Shown piece after piece: positions 45,347-53,818 of a stretch of 64,000 bases of DNA (positions are counted from its first letter, which is position 1; each line of letters begins with the position of its first letter). The stretch lies in NCBI RefSeq assembly GCF_046736045.1, contig NZ_CP177134.1:248001-312000 (forward strand), in the 5' to 3' direction. Source of the DNA: Leptospira_A sp046736045 (GTDB lineage: Bacteria > Spirochaetota > Leptospiria > Leptospirales > Leptospiraceae). The position numbers and the translations under genes were made by a program. The notes beneath the pieces are model-generated. The model worked only from the letters and a program-made list of their open reading frames with translations, was not told the origin of the DNA and did not search any database.

Positions 45347-45384
45347 TATTATTAAAAATCAGAGGATGAAGATTTTTAATAATA
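45347..45384. repeat. 14-bp perfect AT-rich inverted repeat
   Basis: TATTATTAAAAATC (45347-45360) and its exact reverse complement (45371-45384) flank a 10-nt loop. It abuts the 23-bp direct repeat at 45383. It lies in the 326-bp gap between the coiled-coil gene and the next plus-strand gene, where I see no convincing gene. Confidence 0.6.
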
Positions 45385-45405
45385 CGTATCCCTAACGCGA
45401 AACAC
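45383..45405. repeat. 23-bp direct repeat, second copy of the end of dispersed repeat B
   Basis: TACGTATCCCTAACGCGAAA plus CAC is identical to 44248-44270. The two copies flank the three-gene PemK/MazF-like cassette. Confidence 0.8.
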
Positions 45406-45530
45406 GTAAAAGATTTTATATAAATTTTATAAATATTATTTTTTTCGATTTTCAATACGGATGAAATGATATATGATATCGACTCAGGATATTTTATAAA
45501 TATCATTCGGACAGGAATCGGGGTAACGTA

Positions 45531-46046
45531 GTGAATCTTAAATCCGTTTTTATATTATTTTTCATTTGCACATGCGGGGGAGCTGCCATTTTGAACTTTG
45601 ACTCTATTGAAAAAAATTTCTCTTCTTTTAAAGGAGAGCGGGACGGTGCGGTTGCAATCGGAAGTTACGATCCCAATGCGATCAAATCCAAAGAAAAACA
45701 AAGTCATACTGTTTTTTACGAGTTAACCATTCATATAAAAGAACCAGTGATGGAACTTGCTCCAGGAGAAGACGGACTCCCCGACGAGAAAGGGAAAAAA
45801 CATGCGCATGAATGCAAAAACAGAGTATTATCCGCTATCGCTAAACACGGATCAGTGTTGTATGTTGCGAATTACTTTTGGTTCAACCAGTTCATTATAT
45901 TTACATACATTCAAGAAAATCATGCAAATGCAATGGCTGTAGAATTAAACAAAATCATGGATGAATTTCCAGTGCGTTGCCATCTGGCGACCGGACTCCG
46001 CAACGATCCGAACTGGGAAGCGATGGATTTTTTCAAACAGAAATAA
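45531..46046 (+). CDS. Hypothetical exported protein
   Basis: A hydrophobic N-terminus (VFILFFICTCGGAAIL) serves as a signal or lipoprotein-like leader. The mature part (about 150 residues) alternates beta strands and helices with the motif HTVFYELTIHIKEPVMEL. No family recognised. GTG at 45531 is the apparent start with a G-rich stretch upstream. Its stop overlaps the tag ATG by one base (TAATG), so the two are coupled. Confidence 0.6.
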   Translation: MNLKSVFILFFICTCGGAAILNFDSIEKNFSSFKGERDGAVAIGSYDPNAIKSKEKQSHTVFYELTIHIKEPVMELAPGEDGLPDEKGKKHAHECKNRVLSAIAKHGSVLYVANYFWFNQFIIFTYIQENHANAMAVELNKIMDEFPVRCHLATGLRNDPNWEAMDFFKQK

Positions 46047-46624
46047 TGAAAGCTCCCAACAGGTGCTCCTGGTGTTTAAAGTTTGATCAGTACATCCGAT
46101 ACCATGACGAAGAGTGGGGTGTTCCCGTTCATGACGACCTCATTCATTTTGAATTTTTGGTTCTGGAAGGAGCACAAGCCGGACTCAGTTGGGCCACCAT
46201 CCTGAAAAAACGGGAAGGCTATCGGAAATTATTTGCAGACTTTGATCCGAAAAAAGTGGCTACCTTCACTGACAAAAAATTGGAAAAAATATTACTCGAT
46301 CCGAGTATCGTGAGAAATCGTTTGAAGGTTTATGCCGCCGTCAACAATGCAAAACGATTTTTAGAAATTCAAAAAGAATTTGGTTCCTTCGACAAATACG
46401 TTTGGAGTTTTGTAAGTGGCAAACCCATCCTAAACAAAAGAAAATATCTGAAAGATATTCCTGCTACGACGAAAGAATCGGATGCACTGAGCAAAGACCT
46501 GATCAAACGAGGATTCAAATTCGTAGGTAGCACCGTGATCTATGCACATATGCAGGCAACCGGTTTGGTGAATGATCACTTGGAAGAATGTTTTCGTTAC
46601 AAGGAAACTTCGAAACTAAAATAA
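46046..46624 (+). CDS. tag: DNA-3-methyladenine glycosylase I
   Basis: The Tag signature is clear: RCSWC near the start (zinc Cys), YHDEEWGVPVHDD, FEFLVLEGAQAGLSWATIL with the catalytic Glu, and a C-terminal HM.A.GLVNDH (zinc His). The enzyme removes 3-methyladenine from DNA in base excision repair. The length of 192 residues is normal. ATG 46046 was chosen because it overlaps the preceding stop; the upstream in-frame extension lies inside the previous gene. Confidence 0.93.
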   Translation: MKAPNRCSWCLKFDQYIRYHDEEWGVPVHDDLIHFEFLVLEGAQAGLSWATILKKREGYRKLFADFDPKKVATFTDKKLEKILLDPSIVRNRLKVYAAVNNAKRFLEIQKEFGSFDKYVWSFVSGKPILNKRKYLKDIPATTKESDALSKDLIKRGFKFVGSTVIYAHMQATGLVNDHLEECFRYKETSKLK

Positions 46625-46630
46625 TGTTTT

Positions 46631-48346
46631 TTATGAAAACGCATGTTGTTTGCGAAAATCTTGCGGAGAGATCCCGATCGTATTCTTAAAAGTACGATTG
46701 AATGCGGTTTTGGAACCGAACCCGCTGGCAAATGCAATTCCCAACAAGTTCTCGTCCATTGTCTCTTGTATCAAACGACAAGCTTCCCTAATTCTGTATT
46801 CGTTTACAAGAGTTCGGAAGTTTGTATTCAATTCGTTATTGATGATTGCGGAAACCTGATCGATCCGCAATCCGCAAAACCGGGATAAGTCGGCCAAATC
46901 AAAATCTTCTTTCAGATATGGTTTTTTTTCTTCGAAGATTCTTATGATTTCTTTCACCGTTTTATGTCTGTCAATTCCGTTCGTTCTTCTGTTATATTGT
47001 GTGGATTCGATTTCATTCCCTTCTTCCGGTACAGGAGAAGATGATTTTTGCAGATTCTTATTTTCCAAAACCAATGCATGCAGCTTTTCCTGAAATACTA
47101 TCCTATCCTTCTCCAATTGCCTGTAACGATACATAGTAGAAACCAAAACAAGGAGGAATTCCAAAATGAATGAAAAGAAAATTCCGTTTTCAAAAAAGAT
47201 ACTGTATTCGATCACATGCAAAAGCATCAGAGTACTCGCTATGGAAAAAGCGAAGATGATCACCCAAGCAAAAATCGAAAAAAATACCCAATATCTTTTT
47301 TTCAAAACATTGACCACTCCTCCGTAAATCATAAACGAATACATAATCATGACATCTAGGGAACGTATTGATGATTGCATGGAATTGGGAACGGAACTAA
47401 ACAACAGAGGGAATAGAAAAAGAAAAGAAAATGCAAGAGCATTCGCAAACCAATTGTAATATTGTCCCATTTCATAGAAGCGCAAATAATCTTTGATAAA
47501 TAAAGTAAAACAAAATCCGAAAACAAAAAGTGATACGAACGGAACATATTCTCTCACGATAACGGTGTCGGACAAAAAAATCCGATTTCCATCTCCGTAT
47601 AAAAAATAGAAATATCCATAACCGGAGACAACTGCAAGAGCGAGTAAGATCTTTAATCTTATATTCAAAAAACGATTGAAGAGCAAATGCAAAAGGATGT
47701 AAAGCAGTATGATCAGAAAAAATCCGATTTGGTGCATACGGTATACATATATATAAGAACCGAAGTCTTCGGATGACATGAGGTGCACCGGAAAACCGAT
47801 ATGGGAATCCGTTTCTATTCTTATATATATAACAGCTGTTTCACCAGTATTTAGGACAAAGTCCATATAAGGAAAGGATGCCTTTGCCTTTCCCGGGATA
47901 GGTAGATGATCACCCGAATGAAATTCGGTATTTCCTGTCTTTTGCAATGTATAAAAATCTACGAAGTTCATACGATTGTTTTGCAACGCCAAATACCAAT
48001 GAGTCGCTTCCGAATCATTTTTAACCTGAAAACGAATCCAATGCACCTGATCGCTGAAACCCCGATCGAAAACACCGGAAGTATTTCCAGTCCAACCGGT
48101 TTCTTTTTCTGTGATCGAAATGATATCGGATGATTTATTTGCAGATAAAAATTCGATTCGTTTTGAAATATTGATCATTCCGCCCGATTCGAGATGAATC
48201 AGTTGATCTTCCGAGTGCGGAAGTATCCTTTCCGATTGGCAATGAATCAAAAAGGCAGCTACTATGAAAAGTTTAGAAGCGAGAAAAATCCTTCTTTGTA
48301 CCGATGGTTCGGAATTTCCAAAGAATAAAAATGATAGGATATGCAT
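46631..48346 (-). CDS. 7TMR-DISM-type membrane sensor fused to AraC DNA-binding domain
   Basis: A leader ending in FLIHCQSE resembles a lipobox or signal anchor. Residues about 45-190 form a DISMED2-like beta domain (WIRFQVKNDSEATHWYLALQ), followed by about seven membrane segments (residues 205-400), a coiled coil and a C-terminal AraC helix-turn-helix pair (FDLADLSRFCGLRIDQVSAIIN; GIAFASGFGSKTAFNRTFK). So an external signal would be passed directly to a membrane-tethered transcription factor. Start choice is tentative. Confidence 0.85.
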   Translation of the reverse strand: MHILSFLFFGNSEPSVQRRIFLASKLFIVAAFLIHCQSERILPHSEDQLIHLESGGMINISKRIEFLSANKSSDIISITEKETGWTGNTSGVFDRGFSDQVHWIRFQVKNDSEATHWYLALQNNRMNFVDFYTLQKTGNTEFHSGDHLPIPGKAKASFPYMDFVLNTGETAVIYIRIETDSHIGFPVHLMSSEDFGSYIYVYRMHQIGFFLIILLYILLHLLFNRFLNIRLKILLALAVVSGYGYFYFLYGDGNRIFLSDTVIVREYVPFVSLFVFGFCFTLFIKDYLRFYEMGQYYNWFANALAFSFLFLFPLLFSSVPNSMQSSIRSLDVMIMYSFMIYGGVVNVLKKRYWVFFSIFAWVIIFAFSIASTLMLLHVIEYSIFFENGIFFSFILEFLLVLVSTMYRYRQLEKDRIVFQEKLHALVLENKNLQKSSSPVPEEGNEIESTQYNRRTNGIDRHKTVKEIIRIFEEKKPYLKEDFDLADLSRFCGLRIDQVSAIINNELNTNFRTLVNEYRIREACRLIQETMDENLLGIAFASGFGSKTAFNRTFKNTIGISPQDFRKQHAFS

Positions 48347-48599
48347 TCAGATAAGTCCGGACTTGCTTCTTCAAAATATCACCCCCTATAGCAGTGCAAT
48401 AAAAATTAAAAACAAACAAAGGAAGGATTTGCCATTTATTTCAAAATTACAATGAGCATTCCATGCAAATGGAGTTGCTTAGATTTTGAAATGGAATGTA
48501 TTTTTGGAATATTAGTACATTCACGTATTCTTTGCAAAACGTGCGGATGATGTTTGGGTAAAATCCTTTGGAATTTCACTAAACAACTGTAATACGAAA

Positions 48600-48625
48600 A
48601 TACCTCGGTTCATGACCAAGAGTAT
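48600..48625. terminator. Possible terminator near the propeller lipoprotein gene
   Basis: ATAC-CTC-GGT and ACC-AA-GAG-TAT can pair with a small bulge; T6 follows on plus and a short T run on minus. It lies 21 nt downstream of the stop at 48646. The rest of the 48347-48645 gap shows no gene. Confidence 0.35.
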
Positions 48626-48645
48626 TTTTTATAGAGAAAAATGAT

Positions 48646-49842
48646 CTATAAACAGGTAGCAGTCATGATGCGGTTTGTTCCAGTTGCAGCCACTGCCACA
48701 AATTTTCCATCTCCGTAAGTCACGAAATTCCAAGCATTGTTCTCCGGGGCTGCCACGGTAGTCCAGCTAGCTCCATCAGAAGAAGTCATGATGTAGTTTC
48801 CAGTGGGAGTCCCCGCCACTCCCATCGAATTTGCCACTGCTACAAATCTTCCTCCTCCGTAAGCCACTGACCACCAATCAAGGTCTTCCGGAGCGGGAAC
48901 ACTTGTCCAACTAACCGCATCCTGGGAGGTCATTATTAGATTTGCGCCCCCATGCGCTACTGCTACATACATTCCTTTCCCATAAGTTACGCCAGACCAA
49001 TTATTGGGCTCTGCAGAAGAACCTGCGGCCCAGGAAATTCCATCGGAAGAAGTCATAACTTGATTCGTGGCCGTAGATCCGGTCAATGCCACGAATTTTC
49101 CTCCCCCATATGTCACGGTACTCCAATTATTATTCACCGGAGCTGCAGCTACTGCCCACGTAATCCCATCTGAGGAAGTCATGATACGGTTTGTTCCATC
49201 AGAAGCAAGTGCTGCAAATTTTCCTCCTCCATATGCAATCTTACTCCAGAAATTGTTTTCGGGAGCAGCCAAAACAGTCCAACTAACACCATCAGGAGAA
49301 GTCATAATACGATTCGTTCCAGTTGCAGCCACTGCGGCAAACTCACCTCCTCCATATGCCACGGAAAGCCACCCGTTATTTTCCGGAGCAGACATACCAG
49401 TCCAATTTGTCCCATCCGTAGAAGTCATGATACGGTTTGTTCCATCACCTGACACTGCTACAAATCTTCCTCCTCCATACGTCACGGTTGACCAAGTGTT
49501 ATTTTCCGGAGCTGAAACAGAATTCCAAGTTCCCAAGGTACAAGTACCCGATGATGACCCGCTCCCACTTCCATCCCCCCCTCCGGAACCATTTCCTCCC
49601 GATCCGGAGTTGTCCCCTACTGAAGAAGCGGCACTACCACCCGCAGCCAATGCCACCACTGCACATTCCTGGATAACCGCCTTATGGTCATTACTCTGCC
49701 CTATGAATTGATTGATCCATTCCAAATCGTTTTTTTCTCCTGCTCCCAAACAAGGGAGACCCGCTTTGTCTTTTGTGAAGCAACCCGGAAAAGCAGAACA
49801 AAATATAATTAGAGAAAATACGAATGATAATTGTTTGAGCAT
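48646..49842 (-). CDS. Lipoprotein with seven-repeat beta-propeller
   Basis: The leader ends SAFPGCFTKD, a lipobox. After a Gly/Ser linker (residues about 75-96), seven repeats of about 40 residues follow. Each has W.(S/T)V.YGGG.FVAVA, then NRIMTS.DG.SW and APENN. Seven copies suggest a closed seven-bladed propeller; a Cys just before the first repeat and one near the C-terminus could staple it. Binding of a surface partner is a guess. No enzyme residues are seen. Confidence 0.82.
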   Translation of the reverse strand: MLKQLSFVFSLIIFCSAFPGCFTKDKAGLPCLGAGEKNDLEWINQFIGQSNDHKAVIQECAVVALAAGGSAASSVGDNSGSGGNGSGGGDGSGSGSSSGTCTLGTWNSVSAPENNTWSTVTYGGGRFVAVSGDGTNRIMTSTDGTNWTGMSAPENNGWLSVAYGGGEFAAVAATGTNRIMTSPDGVSWTVLAAPENNFWSKIAYGGGKFAALASDGTNRIMTSSDGITWAVAAAPVNNNWSTVTYGGGKFVALTGSTATNQVMTSSDGISWAAGSSAEPNNWSGVTYGKGMYVAVAHGGANLIMTSQDAVSWTSVPAPEDLDWWSVAYGGGRFVAVANSMGVAGTPTGNYIMTSSDGASWTTVAAPENNAWNFVTYGDGKFVAVAATGTNRIMTATCL

Positions 49843-49967
49843 ATGATAAATTGAATTTCCTTTTCAGGAAAAAAGTTTACCAAATTCAAATGATGCGGTC
49901 GCCCCAGTTCATGAACTGGGAACTAATTTTGGAGCTTTTTATAAAAATACTGATTGTTTACGAAGAT

Positions 49968-50783
49968 TCACTCACTACATCGAACCATTTCGTTTGCACG
50001 AAGTTCCGACGCGGTCATTCCCGTATCTTTTTTAAACGCCTCATAAAAACTAGAAAGAGATTTGTAACCGACATGAAATCCCACATCACTCACATTTTTA
50101 TCCGGAAATTCGAGTAGGATTTTTTTGGCTTCATTGATTCTATATTTATGTACGTACGAATTGAAAGTAATGTTCATTCTTCCGTTTAAAAACTCAGAAA
50201 GTTGTCTGGGATGCAAATCAAGTTTTTCAGCCAAAACTTCCAGAGAAAGTTCCTCATCCAAATAAATTTTTTCCACATCCATCAAATGATTCAGTCTAGT
50301 TTGCAAATCTTCCAGATTCACTTGCAATAAACGGGTTTTTGTATTCTGACTGGCTTCTAATTTTGAATTCTCTTTTATCCGTATATTACGTGTTAGTTTT
50401 CTGTCAGGTCCCGTATCATAAATACGGCGGAAAGAATCATATCTTTCCAAAGCCAAACGAAGACGATCTTCCAATACGGGCTTTGCTACAAAATCAATCA
50501 CACCGTATTCGAATGCTGTGAGCGCCTGATCCGTATTACCCGAGACAACAATCGTGAGAATATTTGTAGTCGGGACGGTTTTCAGCAAATCGAATCCGTT
50601 TTCCCCAAATAGATTGAGGTCCAAAAACAAAAGGTCGATTTGACCCTCTTTTAAATAGTTTTCAGATTGAATGAGAGAGGTCTCATGATATACTGCTTCG
50701 ATGTCACTGCCTAACACCTTTTCCAAAAGCTTTTTAAGATATTTTGCATGTACCGGTTCATCTTCAACGATCAGGATATTCAT
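49968..50783 (-). CDS. Response regulator with AraC-type DNA-binding domain
   Basis: An N-terminal receiver (IVEDEPVHAKY, Asp in LLFLDLNLFGENG, and Lys in FVAKPV) is followed by a linker and an AraC helix-turn-helix domain (LSLEVLAEKLDLHPRQLSEFLN; VSDVGFHVGYKSLSSFYEAFKK). It starts 1 nt after the stop of the kinase at 50785-52713, forming a two-component pair. Confidence 0.9.
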   Translation of the reverse strand: MNILIVEDEPVHAKYLKKLLEKVLGSDIEAVYHETSLIQSENYLKEGQIDLLFLDLNLFGENGFDLLKTVPTTNILTIVVSGNTDQALTAFEYGVIDFVAKPVLEDRLRLALERYDSFRRIYDTGPDRKLTRNIRIKENSKLEASQNTKTRLLQVNLEDLQTRLNHLMDVEKIYLDEELSLEVLAEKLDLHPRQLSEFLNGRMNITFNSYVHKYRINEAKKILLEFPDKNVSDVGFHVGYKSLSSFYEAFKKDTGMTASELRANEMVRCSE

Positions 50784-50784
50784 T

Positions 50785-52713
50785 TTATATTTTTTTGCCA
50801 GAGTCTTCGGTCTTGATTGCGATTAAAACACGATAGCCGGTTTTTGTTTTACCATGTTCCAATTTCCAATTGCCAGGATAGGATTCTTCCAAGCGCAAAC
50901 GAATGTATTCCATGCCAGTACCAGATCCATTTTTCGTAATATTTGTTTGAGAACTTTTACTATGGTTATGTACAATAAAACAATAATGCTCCGTATTTTT
51001 ATCACTCTTTACGTTATTTTTTTTCCAAATACAGAATGAAAGTTTCGCTTTTTCCGAATCATCATGTGTAAATGCATTTTCAAGAAGGGTATGAAATAGA
51101 AGCGGAGGCACAATTTCATCACCGCTGAAACCCCTTAGCTTCAACCGGTAACTTTTTTCCATACGCATTTTCATGACGGCAACATGGTATTTACAAAGCT
51201 TAAATTCATCGATAATGGAAATTTGTTTTTTGCTGGCAACATTTTGAATGATGCGCAGTTCTCCCGCAAGTGCATCCAGGATATCCGTCGATTTTTCGGG
51301 ATTTTCCATCACCCAGTAACGAATGGCGGAAAGTGAGTTCATTAAAAAATGAGGTTGGATCGTTTTTTTCAAAAGTTCCAATTCCATCCTCTTAGATTGA
51401 ATGTTCGTAAAAAACAATTTCTCTTTGATGATAGCGGATTGTTCCAATTCGATATTTTGTTTTTCCACAGTGAAAAGTACGTTCGTAAATTTCTTTGAAA
51501 GGAAAAACGACTGTGAAAAAAACATCACAAAAGACCCGATAGGTGAGTATATTTCCGTTTTTATGATATTTTTTTCGAAAAGTATATCGTTGATGATTGA
51601 TATCACGACTACCAGAAAACCGAAAAGAAATCCGACCGCACTTTCTTTTTTCCGGATTGCTGCATAAGTGAATATATATAAAACGAACAAACAACAAAGC
51701 ATAATTAAAAATTCACCGGGGATCAGTGAATATTCAAGCCAGTAGGATTCGGAAAATATTACGAAAGCGACTAATGCTAAAAAAAGCCATTGCATCGTTA
51801 ATGCAATCCATCCCGGAGTTTCCTCCGGAAACATATTCTTTACAAAGCTGATAAAAACAGGAAAAGTCAGATATACCGAGAATAAAAATATTTTGATCAA
51901 CCATCCCCAGTTGATCCCGGGAAATAACATCACCAGAAAATATTCTCCGCTGGTGACTTTATACACAGCTCCCAAAAAAGCATAAATGGAAAAATACAAA
52001 AGACCTTTATCCTCGGGTCTGATCAAATAGATACACATATGAAGGAGAGAAATGACCAAAAGTCCGCCAACTAACAATAAATCAATGGACAGTCTCATCT
52101 GTTTGGTATTCAAAACGTCTTCCGCAGTTCCCAGTTCGATACTTTGACGAAATCCCCCTTGCAAAGATTTGAAATTGGAAACATGAATGATGATTTCTAT
52201 TTCAGGGTTCGCAGTGGTAAAAAAAACGGCAGAAGGCAACCAAAACTCTTTTGTCTCCCGTTCGTTTCTGCCCGGTGTTCCATTTTGGAGTTCTAAATTT
52301 CCATTTATGTACATATGATAGGCAGTGAAGGCATGAGGTACATACAATCCGAGTGGCCTGTTTCGAAATGAATCCGGCAATTTTACAACCAATCGATAAG
52401 TTGCAAAACCAGTACTTTCCAGTTTTGTTCCATTGATGATTTTATTATTCCAAAACCCAGGCAACAAAAGATAATCTTTCTTAGGTGATAAATATTTATC
52501 AAAATGCTCCGCTTTATAAAAATTTTGATAATAAAATTCCCATTCCCCGTCAAGCTTCACTAGCGAGTGTTTTGTGGCGAAACTTCCGTCCAAAACGGAA
52601 ACACCATTTACTGCCATTGTATCGGCCTTATTTTCTTCGCTTGAACATGAGATGCCTGAAAAGATCAGGGTAAAAAATAAAAAAACATAAGGTATGTTGC
52701 CACAGATATACAT
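50785..52713 (-). CDS. 7TMR-DISM LytS-type sensor histidine kinase
   Basis: The leader ends SGISCSSE, a lipobox. A DISMED2-like beta domain (residues about 50-190, EWEFYYQNFY, GFATYRLVVKLP) is followed by about seven membrane segments (215-400) and a His_kinase domain with IQPHFLMNSLSAIRYWV (phospho-His) and an HATPase with LLENAFTHDD and GTGMEYIRLRL. It should sense an extracytoplasmic ligand and phosphorylate the AraC-type regulator encoded next. Confidence 0.9.
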   Translation of the reverse strand: MYICGNIPYVFLFFTLIFSGISCSSEENKADTMAVNGVSVLDGSFATKHSLVKLDGEWEFYYQNFYKAEHFDKYLSPKKDYLLLPGFWNNKIINGTKLESTGFATYRLVVKLPDSFRNRPLGLYVPHAFTAYHMYINGNLELQNGTPGRNERETKEFWLPSAVFFTTANPEIEIIIHVSNFKSLQGGFRQSIELGTAEDVLNTKQMRLSIDLLLVGGLLVISLLHMCIYLIRPEDKGLLYFSIYAFLGAVYKVTSGEYFLVMLFPGINWGWLIKIFLFSVYLTFPVFISFVKNMFPEETPGWIALTMQWLFLALVAFVIFSESYWLEYSLIPGEFLIMLCCLFVLYIFTYAAIRKKESAVGFLFGFLVVVISIINDILFEKNIIKTEIYSPIGSFVMFFSQSFFLSKKFTNVLFTVEKQNIELEQSAIIKEKLFFTNIQSKRMELELLKKTIQPHFLMNSLSAIRYWVMENPEKSTDILDALAGELRIIQNVASKKQISIIDEFKLCKYHVAVMKMRMEKSYRLKLRGFSGDEIVPPLLFHTLLENAFTHDDSEKAKLSFCIWKKNNVKSDKNTEHYCFIVHNHSKSSQTNITKNGSGTGMEYIRLRLEESYPGNWKLEHGKTKTGYRVLIAIKTEDSGKKI

Positions 52714-52985
52714 GTTTCAATCTTAAAATCCAATGAAACGATTTCCGACTTTTCCCTGGAACATTAATTTCATCATACATTACAATTTATATTTGCCAGA
52801 AAAAGAACATAAATTCAAAAATGTGGCGATATCACTGACGATCATCCACACCTAACATTTTCAATCTGTATTGTAAAAAATTTATTTCTCCCGATTCCCG
52901 TCCCAGGACGACAACACCTATTTCCAACGTTATCATGAGCATAACTTAATGATTGATGGTTAATATCCATCAAAAGGAGAATCAG

Positions 52986-53579
52986 TTGAAAAAATATTTC
53001 TTAAAGAACAACAAAATACCAAAAAGGTATTTTTCAATTTTAGGAATTTGTTTATTATTGCCGGCATTGTTAAACTGCAATGACGGTGGTTATGATAAAA
53101 AAGATAGTAACAAAGAATTGTATTCTGCTATTTTACTAATTCAGTCCACAGGAAATACAACGCAAACAACGGAAGAAAATCTACCACAACCTGCACTCAA
53201 TACCGTGGAAATGACCGTTGGAGAAACAAAATATACAAAGGTGTTAGGTGTTTGCAGAGGGAATTTGAATGTAAACGGAAATGACAACATTTCCATCCCA
53301 GGCAATGATTTCACTCTACCGTCGTTCTATCTTCATAAGGTAGATTTTACCAGCACGAATGTTTCTCTCACTCCTCTAGGAACATTTATATTGAATATTG
53401 ATATGCCGGGAGGCGCCGGATATGATCCTATCAGCACTTGCGAAGCAAAGATCATGGAAAACTCCGCGACCATTTATGATATCCAGGTAAAAAATTGTGC
53501 CGTTGATAAAATATTCGGTGCGATCACACCTGCTACGAATGCAATCTCATTCCGCGCCCGCTGCGCAAAAGGGCTTTAA
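52986..53579 (+). CDS. Small lipoprotein, hypothetical
   Basis: TTG at 52986 is preferred: AAGGAG lies 6 nt upstream and the resulting leader (FSILGICLLLPALLNCNDGG) has a good lipobox. The mature protein of about 165 residues is beta-rich with Cys residues that could form disulfides. No family recognised. It is the first of several plus-strand lipoprotein genes. Confidence 0.7.
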   Translation: MKKYFLKNNKIPKRYFSILGICLLLPALLNCNDGGYDKKDSNKELYSAILLIQSTGNTTQTTEENLPQPALNTVEMTVGETKYTKVLGVCRGNLNVNGNDNISIPGNDFTLPSFYLHKVDFTSTNVSLTPLGTFILNIDMPGGAGYDPISTCEAKIMENSATIYDIQVKNCAVDKIFGAITPATNAISFRARCAKGL

Positions 53580-53597
53580 GCTACAAACCATTCCAAA

Positions 53598-53625
53598 CGT
53601 CGCATAAATCTTTGCGGCGTTTTTT
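53598..53625 (+). terminator. Rho-independent terminator
   Basis: CGTCGCA and TGCGGCG pair (7 bp, one G-T) with an 8-nt loop, followed by T6. It lies 19 nt after the small lipoprotein stop. Confidence 0.8.
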
Positions 53626-53818
53626 ATCATCCGCCTTCGTTAGTTGCGCTCTCCTTGAAAGAGTCCGCCTGTTTAAAAATACGACCATCCCGGTTAAATC
53701 AAAATATTTCCTGATCAACAACTCCGAATTCCCGTCCCAGGACGACAAGAATGAAGATTTCGCGTATCCTATTGGTTCGTGGTCAAACGCATAAAATTGC
53801 AATGCCTCAGGAGTGCTC

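Noticed and set aside
45315..45506. Minus-strand open frame of 63 codons in the gap after the coiled-coil gene
   Set aside because: It is made of AT-rich repeat and hairpin sequence, lies across the 23-bp repeat, and has no ribosome-binding site.
49067..49711. Plus-strand open frame of 214 codons inside the propeller lipoprotein gene
   Set aside because: It is the antisense shadow of the repeated propeller gene; the repeats keep the opposite strand open.
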